A stretch of DNA of 64,000 nt, from contig JBBDIT010000022.1 in NCBI GenBank assembly GCA_040880285.1, positions 62,001 through 126,000 on the forward strand, given 5' to 3'. The stretch is from JANQJA01 sp040880285. GTDB taxonomy: Bacteria; Pseudomonadota; Gammaproteobacteria; Pseudomonadales; Azotimanducaceae. The translations under genes were made by a program, and so were the position numbers. Below the pieces are notes generated by a model. It was not told the DNA's origin and did not search any database. It was given only the letters and a program-made list of their open reading frames with translations. Numbering within the stretch: the stretch's first letter is position 1; each line of letters starts with the position of its first letter. This document shows, piece after piece, positions 43,102 to 52,501 of this stretch.

Positions 43102-44027
43102 GCATTCTCGTCATTGCGGAACACGATAACAAATCGATTAAACCAGTCACGCTGGTGACGGTCGCGGCCGCCAAAGAGATTGGTGGTGATATTGAAGTGC
43201 TGGTTGCAGGTGCAGGATGTTCGGCTGCCGCTGATGCTGCTGCCAAAATTGAGGGAGTCAGCAAGGTTCTGTTGGCCGACAATGAGGTGTATGCGCATCA
43301 CCTGGCCGAAAACATGGCTGAACTGGTTACCGAGATTGGCAAGGACTATAGCCATATCCTTTCGCCAACCACGACTTCCGGTAAGAACTTTATGCCCCGC
43401 GCAGCAGCACTGCTGGATGTGGCCCAGATCTCGGACATCAGTGGAGTCGTTAGTGAGGATACCTTTGAGCGTCCAATCTATGCTGGTAACGCCGTCGCTA
43501 CCGTGCAGAGTTCAGACGCTATAAAAGTCATTACAGTTCGTGGAACCGCTTTTGATCCTGTACCCGCGGAAGGTGGCAGCGCATCTGTTGAAGCATTGGA
43601 TATCGTAAAGGATGCCGGCCTTTCCACCTGGGTGAAAGAGGACATCGTTAAATTGGTGCGCCCGGAACTGACCGCGGCCCGCATTATTATATCCGGTGGT
43701 CGTGGCATGCAGAATGGTGAGAACTTCAGCCTGCTGGAATCGGTGGCTGACAAGCTCGGTGCGGCAATCGGAGCGTCCCGGGCAGCCGTTGATGCCGGGT
43801 TTGTGCCGAATGATATGCAGGTAGGACAGACAGGCAAGATTGTCGCGCCGGAGCTTTATATTGCGGTAGGCATCAGTGGTGCGATCCAACACCTTGCCGG
43901 CATGAAAGACAGCAAAGTGATCGTCGCGATCAATAAAGACGAGGATGCGCCTATTTTTCAAGTGGCGGATTATGGACTTGTGGCCGACTTGTTCAAGGCA
44001 GTCCCTGAACTCGATAGCATGCTGTAA
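43098..44027 (+). CDS. etfA: Electron transfer flavoprotein alpha subunit
   Basis: A 309-residue FAD-binding subunit of ETF. The conserved C-terminal FAD domain contains ISGGRGMQNGENF, GASRAAVDAGFVPNDMQVGQ, TGKIVAPELYIAVGISGAIQ and AINKDEDAPIFQVADYG. It is translationally coupled to etfB. It ends four bases before the stop of the convergent hydroxymethylglutaryl-CoA lyase gene, leaving no room for an independent terminator. Confidence 0.96.
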   Translation: MSILVIAEHDNKSIKPVTLVTVAAAKEIGGDIEVLVAGAGCSAAADAAAKIEGVSKVLLADNEVYAHHLAENMAELVTEIGKDYSHILSPTTTSGKNFMPRAAALLDVAQISDISGVVSEDTFERPIYAGNAVATVQSSDAIKVITVRGTAFDPVPAEGGSASVEALDIVKDAGLSTWVKEDIVKLVRPELTAARIIISGGRGMQNGENFSLLESVADKLGAAIGASRAAVDAGFVPNDMQVGQTGKIVAPELYIAVGISGAIQHLAGMKDSKVIVAINKDEDAPIFQVADYGLVADLFKAVPELDSML

Positions 44028-44031
44028 TTTC

Positions 44032-44940
44032 TCAGCGAGAATTCAAGATGGCGGTGGAGACATTGGAGTCGATAGGGATTCCAATGGAGCCACTCACAAA
44101 CTCCGCTGTGTCGACCAGCTTTTCAAGATCGACACCTGTCTCGATTCCAAGACCATCGAGCATGTAGATCACGTCTTCTGTTGCGACGTTCCCTGTCGCT
44201 CCTTTTGCATAGGGGCAGCCACCGAGACCCGCAATCGATGAGTCGATCACCGCAACCCCGGACTCGAGAGCGGCATAAAGATTCGCTAGCGCTTGACCGT
44301 AGGTGTTGTGAAAGTGGGCGGCCAATTTCGTCACCGGTATTGATTTTCCAACGATATCGATCAGTCGCCGGGTTTTACCCGGGGTACCACGCCCAATGGT
44401 GTCACCCAGGCTGATTTCATAGCAGCCACTTTCCAACAGCCTGGCGGCAATCGTGGCTACTTTTTCCGGATCGACTTCATCGCCTTCATAGGGACAGCCA
44501 AGTACACAGGAAACGTAACCACGGACCCGGATACCTTCTTCATTGGCCATCGAAATGATCGGCATTGCCCGTTCGAAGGCTTCGGCGATACTACAATTGG
44601 TATTACGCTGCGAGAAAGACTCGGTTGCAGCCAGAAACACCGCGACCTCGTCGGCACCGGCATCGATCGCTGCTTCCATACCACGTACGTTGGGAGTCAA
44701 GGCTGAGTAGATGACACCGGGACGGCGTTTGAGGCCCTTGAACACTTCCATGGAGTCTGCCATGAGTGGTACCCATTTAGGGCTCACAAATGCACCGGCC
44801 TCAATGTGTCGAATGCCTGCATCACACAGACGTTCAATCAACTCGATCTTGAGGTGAGTCGGCACCGGATTGGGCTGGTTCTGCAAACCATCCCGTGCAC
44901 CCACTTCAACAATTCTGACACGGCCGGGAATTGCCATCAT
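44032..44940 (-). CDS. liuE: Hydroxymethylglutaryl-CoA lyase
   Basis: A 302-residue DRE-TIM-type lyase splitting HMG-CoA to acetoacetate and acetyl-CoA, the last step of leucine breakdown. Visible are EVGARDGLQNQ (metal and catalytic residues near residue 12), SCVLGCPYEG, AAHFHNTYGQALAN with the metal His pair, and GLGGCPYAKGATGNVATED containing the catalytic Cys. The frame is open far upstream, but the tandem ATG at 44940/44937 gives the usual N-terminus. It follows cysK by four bases and is separated from the other liu genes by three unrelated genes. Confidence 0.92.
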   Translation of the reverse strand: MMAIPGRVRIVEVGARDGLQNQPNPVPTHLKIELIERLCDAGIRHIEAGAFVSPKWVPLMADSMEVFKGLKRRPGVIYSALTPNVRGMEAAIDAGADEVAVFLAATESFSQRNTNCSIAEAFERAMPIISMANEEGIRVRGYVSCVLGCPYEGDEVDPEKVATIAARLLESGCYEISLGDTIGRGTPGKTRRLIDIVGKSIPVTKLAAHFHNTYGQALANLYAALESGVAVIDSSIAGLGGCPYAKGATGNVATEDVIYMLDGLGIETGVDLEKLVDTAEFVSGSIGIPIDSNVSTAILNSR

Positions 44941-44944
44941 CAGC

Positions 44945-45898
44945 CTATAGCGTATCCAGCCAGTCGTCGTCAGAGTCTTCGGTAATATTTTCAAATAGCG
45001 GTGTCGACAGGTATCGCTCGCCCGTATCGGGTAGCATGACCACGAAGGTACTGTTGTCCGCCGCATGCTGGGCCACATGCAGGGCGGCGTACATGGTTGC
45101 GCCACTGGAAATGCCACAGAAAATACCTTCCTCACGGGCCAGCCGCAGCGCTGTTTCGATGGCCTTGTCGTCCGGGATGGGAACGACCTCGTCCATGATG
45201 TCCGCCTCGAGTACGCCGGGGATAAAGTCAGGGGTCCAGCCCTGGATTTTGTGTGGATGCCATTCCTTACCCTGGGTTAACATCGCGCCTTCCGGTTCGG
45301 CCCCTATGATCCTGACTTCGGGCCTGGCCAGCTTGATCATCTGTCCGGCACCCGTGACGGTACCGCCAGTACCCCAGCCACTGACAAAGTAATCAAGGTC
45401 TCTGCCAGCAAAGTCGCGTAACACTTCGGGGCCCGTCGTATTCCGATGATAAGCCGGGTTGGCGGGATTCTGGAATTGATCGGCCTTGAACCAGCCGTAT
45501 TTCCTTGCCAATTCCTCTGCCTTGCGCACCATGCCTGTGCCGCGCTCCGAGGCGGGTGTCAGGATCACTTTTGCGCCCATTGCCTTCATGATCTTGCGCC
45601 GCTCAATAGAAAACGATTCGGCCATGGTGGCAACGAACGGATAACCTTTGGCAGCGCACACCATGGCAAGGGCAATACCGGTATTACCGGAAGTGGCCTC
45701 AACCACGGTTTGGCCGGGCTTGAGTGCGCCGTGTTTCTCCGCATCCAGGATGATTGCAATGGCAAGGCGGTCCTTGACGGATGCGAGTGGATTGAATGCT
45801 TCACACTTGACGTAGATATTCTGGTTCTCGGGGGCCATACGATTCACACGGACGACCGGTGTGTTACCGATGGTTTCCAGGATGTTGTTGTAGATCAT
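44945..45898 (-). CDS. cysK: Cysteine synthase (O-acetylserine sulfhydrylase)
   Basis: A 317-residue PLP enzyme of fold type II making cysteine from O-acetylserine and sulfide. The PLP Lys is in NPLASVKDRLA (about residue 42), the substrate loop is EATSGNTGIALA and the PLP phosphate loop is SGWGTGGTVTGAG; GISSGATMYAAL is near the C-terminus. It has a very strong ribosome site (AAGGAGG seven bases before the ATG). Presence inside the leucine-degradation run is unusual. CysK rather than CysM is supported by sequence style only. Confidence 0.92.
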   Translation of the reverse strand: MIYNNILETIGNTPVVRVNRMAPENQNIYVKCEAFNPLASVKDRLAIAIILDAEKHGALKPGQTVVEATSGNTGIALAMVCAAKGYPFVATMAESFSIERRKIMKAMGAKVILTPASERGTGMVRKAEELARKYGWFKADQFQNPANPAYHRNTTGPEVLRDFAGRDLDYFVSGWGTGGTVTGAGQMIKLARPEVRIIGAEPEGAMLTQGKEWHPHKIQGWTPDFIPGVLEADIMDEVVPIPDDKAIETALRLAREEGIFCGISSGATMYAALHVAQHAADNSTFVVMLPDTGERYLSTPLFENITEDSDDDWLDTL

Positions 45899-45935
45899 AC
45901 TTGCCTCCTTATCGTGGGCGTCAGCTTATGTAAAA

Positions 45936-47123
45936 TCACCGGGTGTGTCGAGCCGGTGAAAGGGCCGCGAGGTAGTCATTTAAAAACATGCCAGTGGGAT
46001 CCAGGCCGTCTCGCACCTTCCACCAGTCCTGCCACCTGGGATAGGCCCGGGCGAGCGCATCGGCTCCCAGATAATTCACTTTACCCCAGTGGGGTCGTCC
46101 ACCGTAATCGAGGAAGATCGACTCGCAGGCCCGATAGTATTCAGTCTCGTCCTGCTTCACGTCCTGGTGAACCGATATAGTGACGGTGGGGCGTTCGTAA
46201 GCCATGGACAACCAGACGTCGTCGGCTGCGACCGTTCGGTACTCCACGGGCCACATCACATCAGGGAACTGGTGGCGCAGCAGTCCCCTGATGGCTGCAA
46301 AACATTCGGGCCCATCTTCTGCCGGGATGCTGTATTCCATTTCAGTATGCAAATGCGGTCTGTGATTTGGCAATACTTCGTAGTTATAAGCCACACGCGC
46401 ACCTTCGGCGGACAAAGGATAGGTGGGCGCATCCGTCGTCTCATTGATGACTTTGACAGTGGCTTCATCAGATTGCGGATACCAGAAAAATTCGAATCGT
46501 TCATTTTCGTCGGTAAGCTCACCGATGCGCTCACGGATGTCTGCGTAGGTTGCGTTAAACCCCAGCTCCTTTAATTTGTAACTCTCACGTAGTTGCAATT
46601 TCAGTCGAGTGATAAGGCCCAATGCACCCAGGCTCAACCGAGCGACCTCAAACGTATGCGGCTCTTTTTGCAGGTCGCAGTCTACGATCTCACCGGATGC
46701 CAATATAACGCGTGCACCTGTCACCTGCGCCGACAGGTTCTTGAGCCCCTGGCCGGTTCCATGAGTGCCGGTGGAACAGGCTCCACCAATCGCCTGCCGG
46801 TCGATGTCACCCTGGTTGGCCAGAGCAAGTCCTGCATCGTGCAATGGCCGTCCCAGCGCATAGATTTTAGTACCGGCCCAGACCCAGGCCGTCTTATCGC
46901 CTGTGTTGAGGTCAATTACGCCAGCCAAACCAGAGGTGTCCATGATGATGCCTTCATTGGCTACCAGTTCCGAGTGGCTGTGCCCGGCGCCAGCGATGCG
47001 TATCCTGGTATTATTGGCGCAAGCATTGCGTATCAGCGCCTGCGCATCCGCTTCACTCCTGACAAAGCACAGTTGGCCCGGTTTAATGCGTTGACGGCCA
47101 GACCAGTTACTCCAGTAAACCAT
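45936..47123 (-). CDS. D-arabinono-1,4-lactone oxidase-family FAD oxidoreductase
   Basis: A 395-residue flavoprotein of the vanillyl-alcohol oxidase class that includes L-gulono- and D-arabinono-1,4-lactone oxidases. The FAD-binding part has RIAGAGHSHS, in which the first His is the usual covalent attachment site, and GGACSTGTHGTGQGLKNLS; the C-terminal ALO domain ends with RPHWGKVNYL, the substrate-side HWGK motif. It probably oxidises a sugar lactone or polyol; which one is unknown. It lies between the nucleoside hydrolase (18 bases) and cysK (37 bases). Confidence 0.86.
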   Translation of the reverse strand: MVYWSNWSGRQRIKPGQLCFVRSEADAQALIRNACANNTRIRIAGAGHSHSELVANEGIIMDTSGLAGVIDLNTGDKTAWVWAGTKIYALGRPLHDAGLALANQGDIDRQAIGGACSTGTHGTGQGLKNLSAQVTGARVILASGEIVDCDLQKEPHTFEVARLSLGALGLITRLKLQLRESYKLKELGFNATYADIRERIGELTDENERFEFFWYPQSDEATVKVINETTDAPTYPLSAEGARVAYNYEVLPNHRPHLHTEMEYSIPAEDGPECFAAIRGLLRHQFPDVMWPVEYRTVAADDVWLSMAYERPTVTISVHQDVKQDETEYYRACESIFLDYGGRPHWGKVNYLGADALARAYPRWQDWWKVRDGLDPTGMFLNDYLAALSPARHTR

Positions 47124-47141
47124 GCAGGCTCCTTCGATCGG

Positions 47142-48083
47142 TTATTCGTAATCCAGCAACGCGGCAAGCAACGCATTCACGATGGCCGCACCATCACAGG
47201 CCACAGCGACCCGGGCATTGGCGGGCTTGCTGATCTCGATACCTTCGCCAGCGATCACACCACGTTGGTCACAGACTGTCATGCCACGGGTAAATTCACC
47301 CTTGCATTCGACAGCTACATGCATCGGCTGGTAGGTGATTAATCCGGGATGGGAATAGGGCATGACCGCGCATACATCGTGTATCGGCATAAAGTGGCGT
47401 TCGTAAATGGCCGATTGCCTCGAGAGGTTAAAAGCCAGTGCGCCGGCGATCTCGCGTGTCACGACTGCACTATGCTGCATGAGTTTCCGGACCTCGAGGG
47501 ATGTCAGGCCAAAGCTGGTGGTGATGTTGAGGCCAGCCAGGGTGACAGGGATCCCGGACCCTAAAACAATGCTGGCTGCTTCCGGATCCGCCAGGATGTT
47601 GAATTCGGCAGCAGCAGTGGCATTGCCGTGTGTGGTGGAGCCACCCATAACAGAGATTTCCGTGATCCGGTCACGTAATTCAGGGTATTGGGTCAAGGCT
47701 TGTGCCACATTGGTTTGCGGCGCGACGGCAATGATGACCAGGTCATCGAATTGCATCGCCTGATCTTTGATAAATTCTGCCGCGGACTGCGTGATGGGCT
47801 GACGAGTCGAAGCCGGCAAGTTTGCGCCGTCCAGCCCGGACTTTCCGTGGATGGTTTCGCCTGAGTGAAGCTTGCCCGAAAGTGGTCCTTTCGCACCGCC
47901 AGCAACGGGGATATGACTCAATCCGGCAGCATCAAGGATCGAAATCGCATTACGAGTCGTATTAGCCACGCTCGAGTTACCAAAGACCGTGGTGACCCCA
48001 ACGAGAGAAAGATGTCGCGCCGCGACCAAAAGTGCCAGTGCATCATCATGGCCCGGATCGCAGTCGAGGATATAATGAGTCAC
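47142..48083 (-). CDS. Inosine-uridine-preferring nucleoside hydrolase family protein
   Basis: A 313-residue N-ribohydrolase that releases bases from nucleosides. The calcium-binding aspartate cluster is in LDCDPGHDDALAL (residues 6-18), the usual DxDxGxDD pattern, and NILADPEAASIVL is the next family block. It uses GTG as start, overlapping the liuD stop by four bases (GTGA), so it is co-transcribed with the leucine genes. It may supply ribose or salvage bases; a link to pyrB, in the same run, is speculative. Confidence 0.9.
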   Translation of the reverse strand: MTHYILDCDPGHDDALALLVAARHLSLVGVTTVFGNSSVANTTRNAISILDAAGLSHIPVAGGAKGPLSGKLHSGETIHGKSGLDGANLPASTRQPITQSAAEFIKDQAMQFDDLVIIAVAPQTNVAQALTQYPELRDRITEISVMGGSTTHGNATAAAEFNILADPEAASIVLGSGIPVTLAGLNITTSFGLTSLEVRKLMQHSAVVTREIAGALAFNLSRQSAIYERHFMPIHDVCAVMPYSHPGLITYQPMHVAVECKGEFTRGMTVCDQRGVIAGEGIEISKPANARVAVACDGAAIVNALLAALLDYE

Positions 48084-50086
48084 GGTTCACTCGTTGCTTG
48101 TATTGGTGCGGCAGTGTCGGCTTTAAAATCAAGGAGCTCACGGCCCTCGTCCACAAGATCACCGACGCCAAAGTGTACCTCTCCTACGATACCATCGACT
48201 GGTGCGTGTACCGTGTGTTCCATCTTCATGGCCTCGATGACCGCCAGGGGCGTCCCTTTTTCTACAGGCTCGCCCGAACTGACCAATATCGCAATGACCT
48301 TACCGGACATGGGCGCCTGGACATTACCAGCGGCTTCAGTGACCAAAGTTTCTTCGAAGGGAAGAGAGAACTCCAATACGCGATTACTGGAAATGAGCGT
48401 TACCCGGTGATGGTGGCGCGAGGCGGTAAAGCTGTGAAGAGTACCATCGCAGTCGAGGTCGAAATGGCCATCTTGTCTTAACAGCCGGCACAGACGTGTA
48501 CGGCCCGCAATCATAATACGGCAGGTCCACTCTGGCTGTGAGGCCACTGGTTGAATATTGACATCATACGACCGACCGTCAAGGACCAACGTCAATGTGC
48601 TGGTATGCGGTGCATTCAACCTGAAATTGATGGCGGAGTGCCAGGGAGAATCCAAATGCTGTTGTGCCGGCATTGACAGGAAGAGGGCGGCACCACATAG
48701 AAACGCGCCTTCAACTTCGGCATCCGGCGGACCATAAACATCGTCAAGGTGATGGTCCAGGTAGTCCGTCCCAAGCGCACCCCTCCTGAAAGGAGGGTGA
48801 TCCAGGATATGGCACAGGAAATCACGGTTTGTGCGGATCCCGGTCAGTTGAGTGGCGCCGAGAGCCGCACGTAATTTGGTCATACAAGCGTCTCGGTCCT
48901 CACCGCGCGCGATGATTTTCATCAACATGGGATCATAGTAAACGCTGGCGTAATCGCCAGCACGCACACCCGTGTCAATCCTGATATCCGGATCCAGCGG
49001 CAGGGAAAGAGATACAATCTTGCCGGCGACCGGAAGGAACTGATGCAGCGGATCCTCTGCATAGAGTCTCGCCTCCATCGCGTGACCGCGCAATGGCACT
49101 TCATGCTGGCTTGCCGGCAACGGTTCTCCGACAGCTACTTTGAGCTGCCATGCCACCAGGTCATAGCCGGTAACCAGTTCCGTTACCGGGTGTTCGACCT
49201 GCAAGCGTGTATTCATTTCCATAAAGTAAAACTGGCCATGTTCGCCCAACAAAAATTCCACGGTGCCGGCACCAACATAATCGATTGCGCGTGCGGCGGT
49301 GACTGCAGCGGCACCCATGGCTTCCCGTAACTGCTGCGAGAGTCCTGGGGCTGGTGACTCTTCCACGATTTTCTGGTGCCGGCGTTGTAACGAACAGTCG
49401 CGCTCGTTGATGTGAATGCAATTCCCGTGATGATCGGCAAACACCTGGATTTCGATGTGGCGTGGTCCTACCAGATATTTCTCGATAATCAATCGATCGG
49501 TTCCAAACGAAGAGGTCGCCTCGCGCCTGGCCGAATCTATGGCGGCGATCAAGTCTTTTGGCTCGCGCACGATTTTCATACCCTTGCCACCACCACCTGC
49601 TTCGGGTTTGACCAAAAGTGGATAGCCGATCTGTTCCGCCTGCGCAAGGATCTCATCAGGATCGTGGGAAACCTCATTGATCCCAGGTAAGACGGGAACC
49701 CCGGCTTCTTCCATACGCTGCCTGGCGACGCCCTTGTGTCCCATTTCATGGATCGCATCGGCTGACGGGCCAACAAAAATCAGGCCGTCACCAATGCACG
49801 CCCTGGCAAAGTCGGCGCTTTCCGCCAGGAATCCATAACCGGGGTGTATGGCATCGGCACTGGACACTTTTGCGGCGGCCAGAATGGTCCCGGTGTTGAG
49901 GTAACTATCGCCAGGAGGCGGATCGCCAATGCAAATTGATTCATCGGCGTAAGCGACATGCAATGCCGTCTTGTCAACGGTCGAATAAACCGCAATCGTG
50001 CTGATGCCAAGGCGCCTGGCAGAATCGATGATTCGGCAAGCTATTTCACCGCGATTGGCTATCAGTAATTTATTAATCCTGCTCAT
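48080..50086 (-). CDS. liuD: 3-methylcrotonyl-CoA carboxylase, biotin-containing alpha subunit
   Basis: A 668-residue subunit with biotin carboxylase and biotin carrier domains. MSRINKLLIANRGEIACRII is the start of the carboxylase; the ATP-grasp loop is EAGGGGKGMKIV, and the carrier domain near the C-terminus has the biotinyl-Lys in VIEAMKMEHTVHAPVDG. ATG 50086 is taken because it gives the conserved N-terminus; the frame extends 29 residues upstream into liuC. Assignment as methylcrotonyl- rather than propionyl-CoA carboxylase rests on the liu gene neighbours. Confidence 0.93.
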   Translation of the reverse strand: MSRINKLLIANRGEIACRIIDSARRLGISTIAVYSTVDKTALHVAYADESICIGDPPPGDSYLNTGTILAAAKVSSADAIHPGYGFLAESADFARACIGDGLIFVGPSADAIHEMGHKGVARQRMEEAGVPVLPGINEVSHDPDEILAQAEQIGYPLLVKPEAGGGGKGMKIVREPKDLIAAIDSARREATSSFGTDRLIIEKYLVGPRHIEIQVFADHHGNCIHINERDCSLQRRHQKIVEESPAPGLSQQLREAMGAAAVTAARAIDYVGAGTVEFLLGEHGQFYFMEMNTRLQVEHPVTELVTGYDLVAWQLKVAVGEPLPASQHEVPLRGHAMEARLYAEDPLHQFLPVAGKIVSLSLPLDPDIRIDTGVRAGDYASVYYDPMLMKIIARGEDRDACMTKLRAALGATQLTGIRTNRDFLCHILDHPPFRRGALGTDYLDHHLDDVYGPPDAEVEGAFLCGAALFLSMPAQQHLDSPWHSAINFRLNAPHTSTLTLVLDGRSYDVNIQPVASQPEWTCRIMIAGRTRLCRLLRQDGHFDLDCDGTLHSFTASRHHHRVTLISSNRVLEFSLPFEETLVTEAAGNVQAPMSGKVIAILVSSGEPVEKGTPLAVIEAMKMEHTVHAPVDGIVGEVHFGVGDLVDEGRELLDFKADTAAPIQATSEP

Positions 50087-50090
50087 ACGG

Positions 50091-50879
50091 TCAGGATTGC
50101 CAGTCCGGTTTGCGTTTCTCGAAAAATGCCGATAAACCTTCCTGGCCCTCGGCAGAGACACGGATGGCTGCAATCAATTCCTGGGTAAAACGTATCGTTT
50201 CATCATCGAGCGCATTCGGGCTCACGCGTTGGATCAATGCCTTGGTTTGCGCCAGGGCCCGGGGTCCCATCGCCAGCCAGTTGGATACGATGGCTTCTGC
50301 TCGCCTGGTCAATTCATCCTCCTTGACAACTTCTTGTACCAATCCGATCCGGGCCGCTTCATTGACGTCGAATACCTCCGCAGAAAGAAAGTATCGCCTG
50401 GCGGCACGTTGGCCTATCACGTTGATCACATAAGGACTGATGACGGCAGGCGCCAGGCCCAGCTTGACCTCACTGACGCAAAAAGTTGCCCGTTCGCTGG
50501 CGATAGTCATGTCGGAACAGCAGATGAGTCCCAATGCGCCTGCATAAGCCGCGCCCTGGACCAGGGTCAGTGTGGGTATCTTCATTGTGTTAAGGGTTGC
50601 CATCAAAGTCGCCAGGTGGCCAGCATCGGCGATGTTGTCCTCATAGTCGAGTGTAGCCATGCGCTTCATCCAGTTGAGGTCGGCACCGGCTGAGAAATGC
50701 TTGCCGTTAGATGAGAGGACCAGTGCGCGGGTTCCAGGATCATTCTGGACAATTTGAAGATGCGAAATCAGCACCCGGATCACTTCGTCGTCGAATGCAT
50801 TATGCACTTCCGGTCGATTGAGTGTGACATAGGAAACGCCACGGTCATCGATGTTGAAGTTGACGGGGTCAGAAGACAT
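50091..50879 (-). CDS. liuC: Methylglutaconyl-CoA hydratase (enoyl-CoA hydratase family)
   Basis: A 262-residue crotonase-fold enzyme that hydrates 3-methylglutaconyl-CoA to HMG-CoA. The oxyanion-hole segments are SSNGKHFSAGADLNWMK (about residues 59-75) and VQGAAYAGALGLICCSDMT, and the usual C-terminal FFEKRKPDW is present. Sequence alone shows only the family; the specific role follows from its place between the two carboxylase subunit genes, exactly as in the Pseudomonas liu operon. Confidence 0.9.
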   Translation of the reverse strand: MSSDPVNFNIDDRGVSYVTLNRPEVHNAFDDEVIRVLISHLQIVQNDPGTRALVLSSNGKHFSAGADLNWMKRMATLDYEDNIADAGHLATLMATLNTMKIPTLTLVQGAAYAGALGLICCSDMTIASERATFCVSEVKLGLAPAVISPYVINVIGQRAARRYFLSAEVFDVNEAARIGLVQEVVKEDELTRRAEAIVSNWLAMGPRALAQTKALIQRVSPNALDDETIRFTQELIAAIRVSAEGQEGLSAFFEKRKPDWQS

Positions 50880-50890
50880 CAGCTACCTCA

Positions 50891-52498
50891 TTACATCCTG
50901 AACACGCCGAACGTGGTCGGTGGAATCGGTTTATTCAAGGCCGCCGACAGCCCAAGCGCCATGGCCATCCGTGTCTCTGCGGGATCAAGGATGCCATCAT
51001 CCCAAAGTCGAGCACTTGCGTAGTACGGATGCCCCTGCTGTTCGTATTGAGAGATGACGGGCGCCCTGAATTGTTCTCGCTCATCGGCCGACCAGGGAGT
51101 ACCGGCTGCGCTCAGGTTATCTTCACGTACCTGCGCCAGGACGTCAGCAGCCTGGGCACCACCCATTACCGAAACCCGGGCATTCGGCCACATCCAAAGA
51201 AAGTTGGGATCATAGGCGCGGCCACACATTCCATAGTTACCAGCACCGAAACTACCACCGATCATCAGGGAAAGTTTCGGGACCTGGGCGCAGGCAACGG
51301 CGTTGACCATCTTCGCCCCGTGTTTGGCGATACCTTCGGTTTCATATTTCTCACCCACCATGAATCCCATAATGTTCTGCAGGAATAGCAGCGGAATGTT
51401 GCGCTGGCAACACAATTCAATGAAGTGCGCGCCCTTCTGCGCAGATTCCGAGAACAGAATGCCGTTGTTGGCCAGGATACCGATCGGGATCCCGTGGAGG
51501 TGGGCAAACCCGCACACCAGGGTCGCACCGAAGTTTTGTTTGAACTCATCGAATTCCGAGGCATCAACCAGGCGTGCAATCACCTCACGCACTTCATAAG
51601 GCTTGCCTTGTTCGGTCGGCACTATGCCATATAACTCTTCGGGGTCATATTCAGGTAGTACCGGAGAAAGGAGCTGCAGCTGAGAGGGACGGGTTCGGTT
51701 CAGGTTCGCGACGATACGCCTTGCAATCTGCAGTGCATGGTCGTCGTTCTCGGCAAGATGATCGGCAACACCTGACACCCTGGTATGAATGTCTCCACCA
51801 CCCAGGGCCTCGGCCGATACCACCTCACCGGTAGCAGCTTTAACAAGGGGCGGTCCGGCGAGAAAGATCGTGCCCTGATTGCGAACGATAATACTTTCAT
51901 CCGCCATGGCTGGCACGTAGGCACCACCGGCAGTACAGGATCCCATGACGGCAGCAATCTGTGGAATGCCTTTGGCTGACATATTGGCCTGGTTAAAGAA
52001 GATGCGCCCAAAGTGAAACCGGTCAGCAAAAATTTCGTCCTGGTGGGGGAGGTTGGCGCCACCGGAATCAACGAGATAGATACAGGGCAGGTGGCACTGC
52101 TCCGCTATGGCCTGGGCGCGCAGGTGTTTTTTTACCGTGACCGGATAGTAGGTCCCGCCTTTGACCGTGGCATCGTTAGCGATGATCACGCATTCGGTGC
52201 CGGATACCCGGCCGATACCAGTAATGATACCGGCGCAGGGCGCTTCATCGTTGTACAGGTTAAACGCCGCAAACTGGGATAACTCAAGAAAGGGTGCACC
52301 CGGATCCAGCAGCTTATTGACTCGCTCGCGCGGTAACATTTTGCCGCGCTCTATATGACGGCGCCGTGAAGCCTCGTTACCCCCTTGTTCGATGGCGGAA
52401 AATTTTTCCCGCAAATCTGCGACCAACGCGCGCATCTTGGTGTCGTTGGATTTGAATTCATTACCGTGGATATTGATCTTGGACTGGATGACGGGCAT
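50891..52498 (-). CDS. liuB: 3-methylcrotonyl-CoA carboxylase, carboxyltransferase beta subunit
   Basis: A 535-residue carboxyltransferase with two crotonase-like halves. ERGKMLPRERVNKLLDPG (about residues 50-67), GTYYPVTVKKHLRAQAIAEQ and the second-half GGSFGAGNYGMCGRAYDPNF are the typical blocks of MccB. It begins three bases after liuA and precedes liuC by 11 bases. With LiuD it converts 3-methylcrotonyl-CoA to 3-methylglutaconyl-CoA using bicarbonate and ATP. Confidence 0.94.
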   Translation of the reverse strand: MPVIQSKINIHGNEFKSNDTKMRALVADLREKFSAIEQGGNEASRRRHIERGKMLPRERVNKLLDPGAPFLELSQFAAFNLYNDEAPCAGIITGIGRVSGTECVIIANDATVKGGTYYPVTVKKHLRAQAIAEQCHLPCIYLVDSGGANLPHQDEIFADRFHFGRIFFNQANMSAKGIPQIAAVMGSCTAGGAYVPAMADESIIVRNQGTIFLAGPPLVKAATGEVVSAEALGGGDIHTRVSGVADHLAENDDHALQIARRIVANLNRTRPSQLQLLSPVLPEYDPEELYGIVPTEQGKPYEVREVIARLVDASEFDEFKQNFGATLVCGFAHLHGIPIGILANNGILFSESAQKGAHFIELCCQRNIPLLFLQNIMGFMVGEKYETEGIAKHGAKMVNAVACAQVPKLSLMIGGSFGAGNYGMCGRAYDPNFLWMWPNARVSVMGGAQAADVLAQVREDNLSAAGTPWSADEREQFRAPVISQYEQQGHPYYASARLWDDGILDPAETRMAMALGLSAALNKPIPPTTFGVFRM

Positions 52499-52501
52499 AG
52501 G

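Noticed and set aside
46593..47342. A 249-codon open frame on the plus strand
   Set aside because: Overlaps the lactone oxidase and nucleoside hydrolase genes in antisense; both real genes carry complete motifs.
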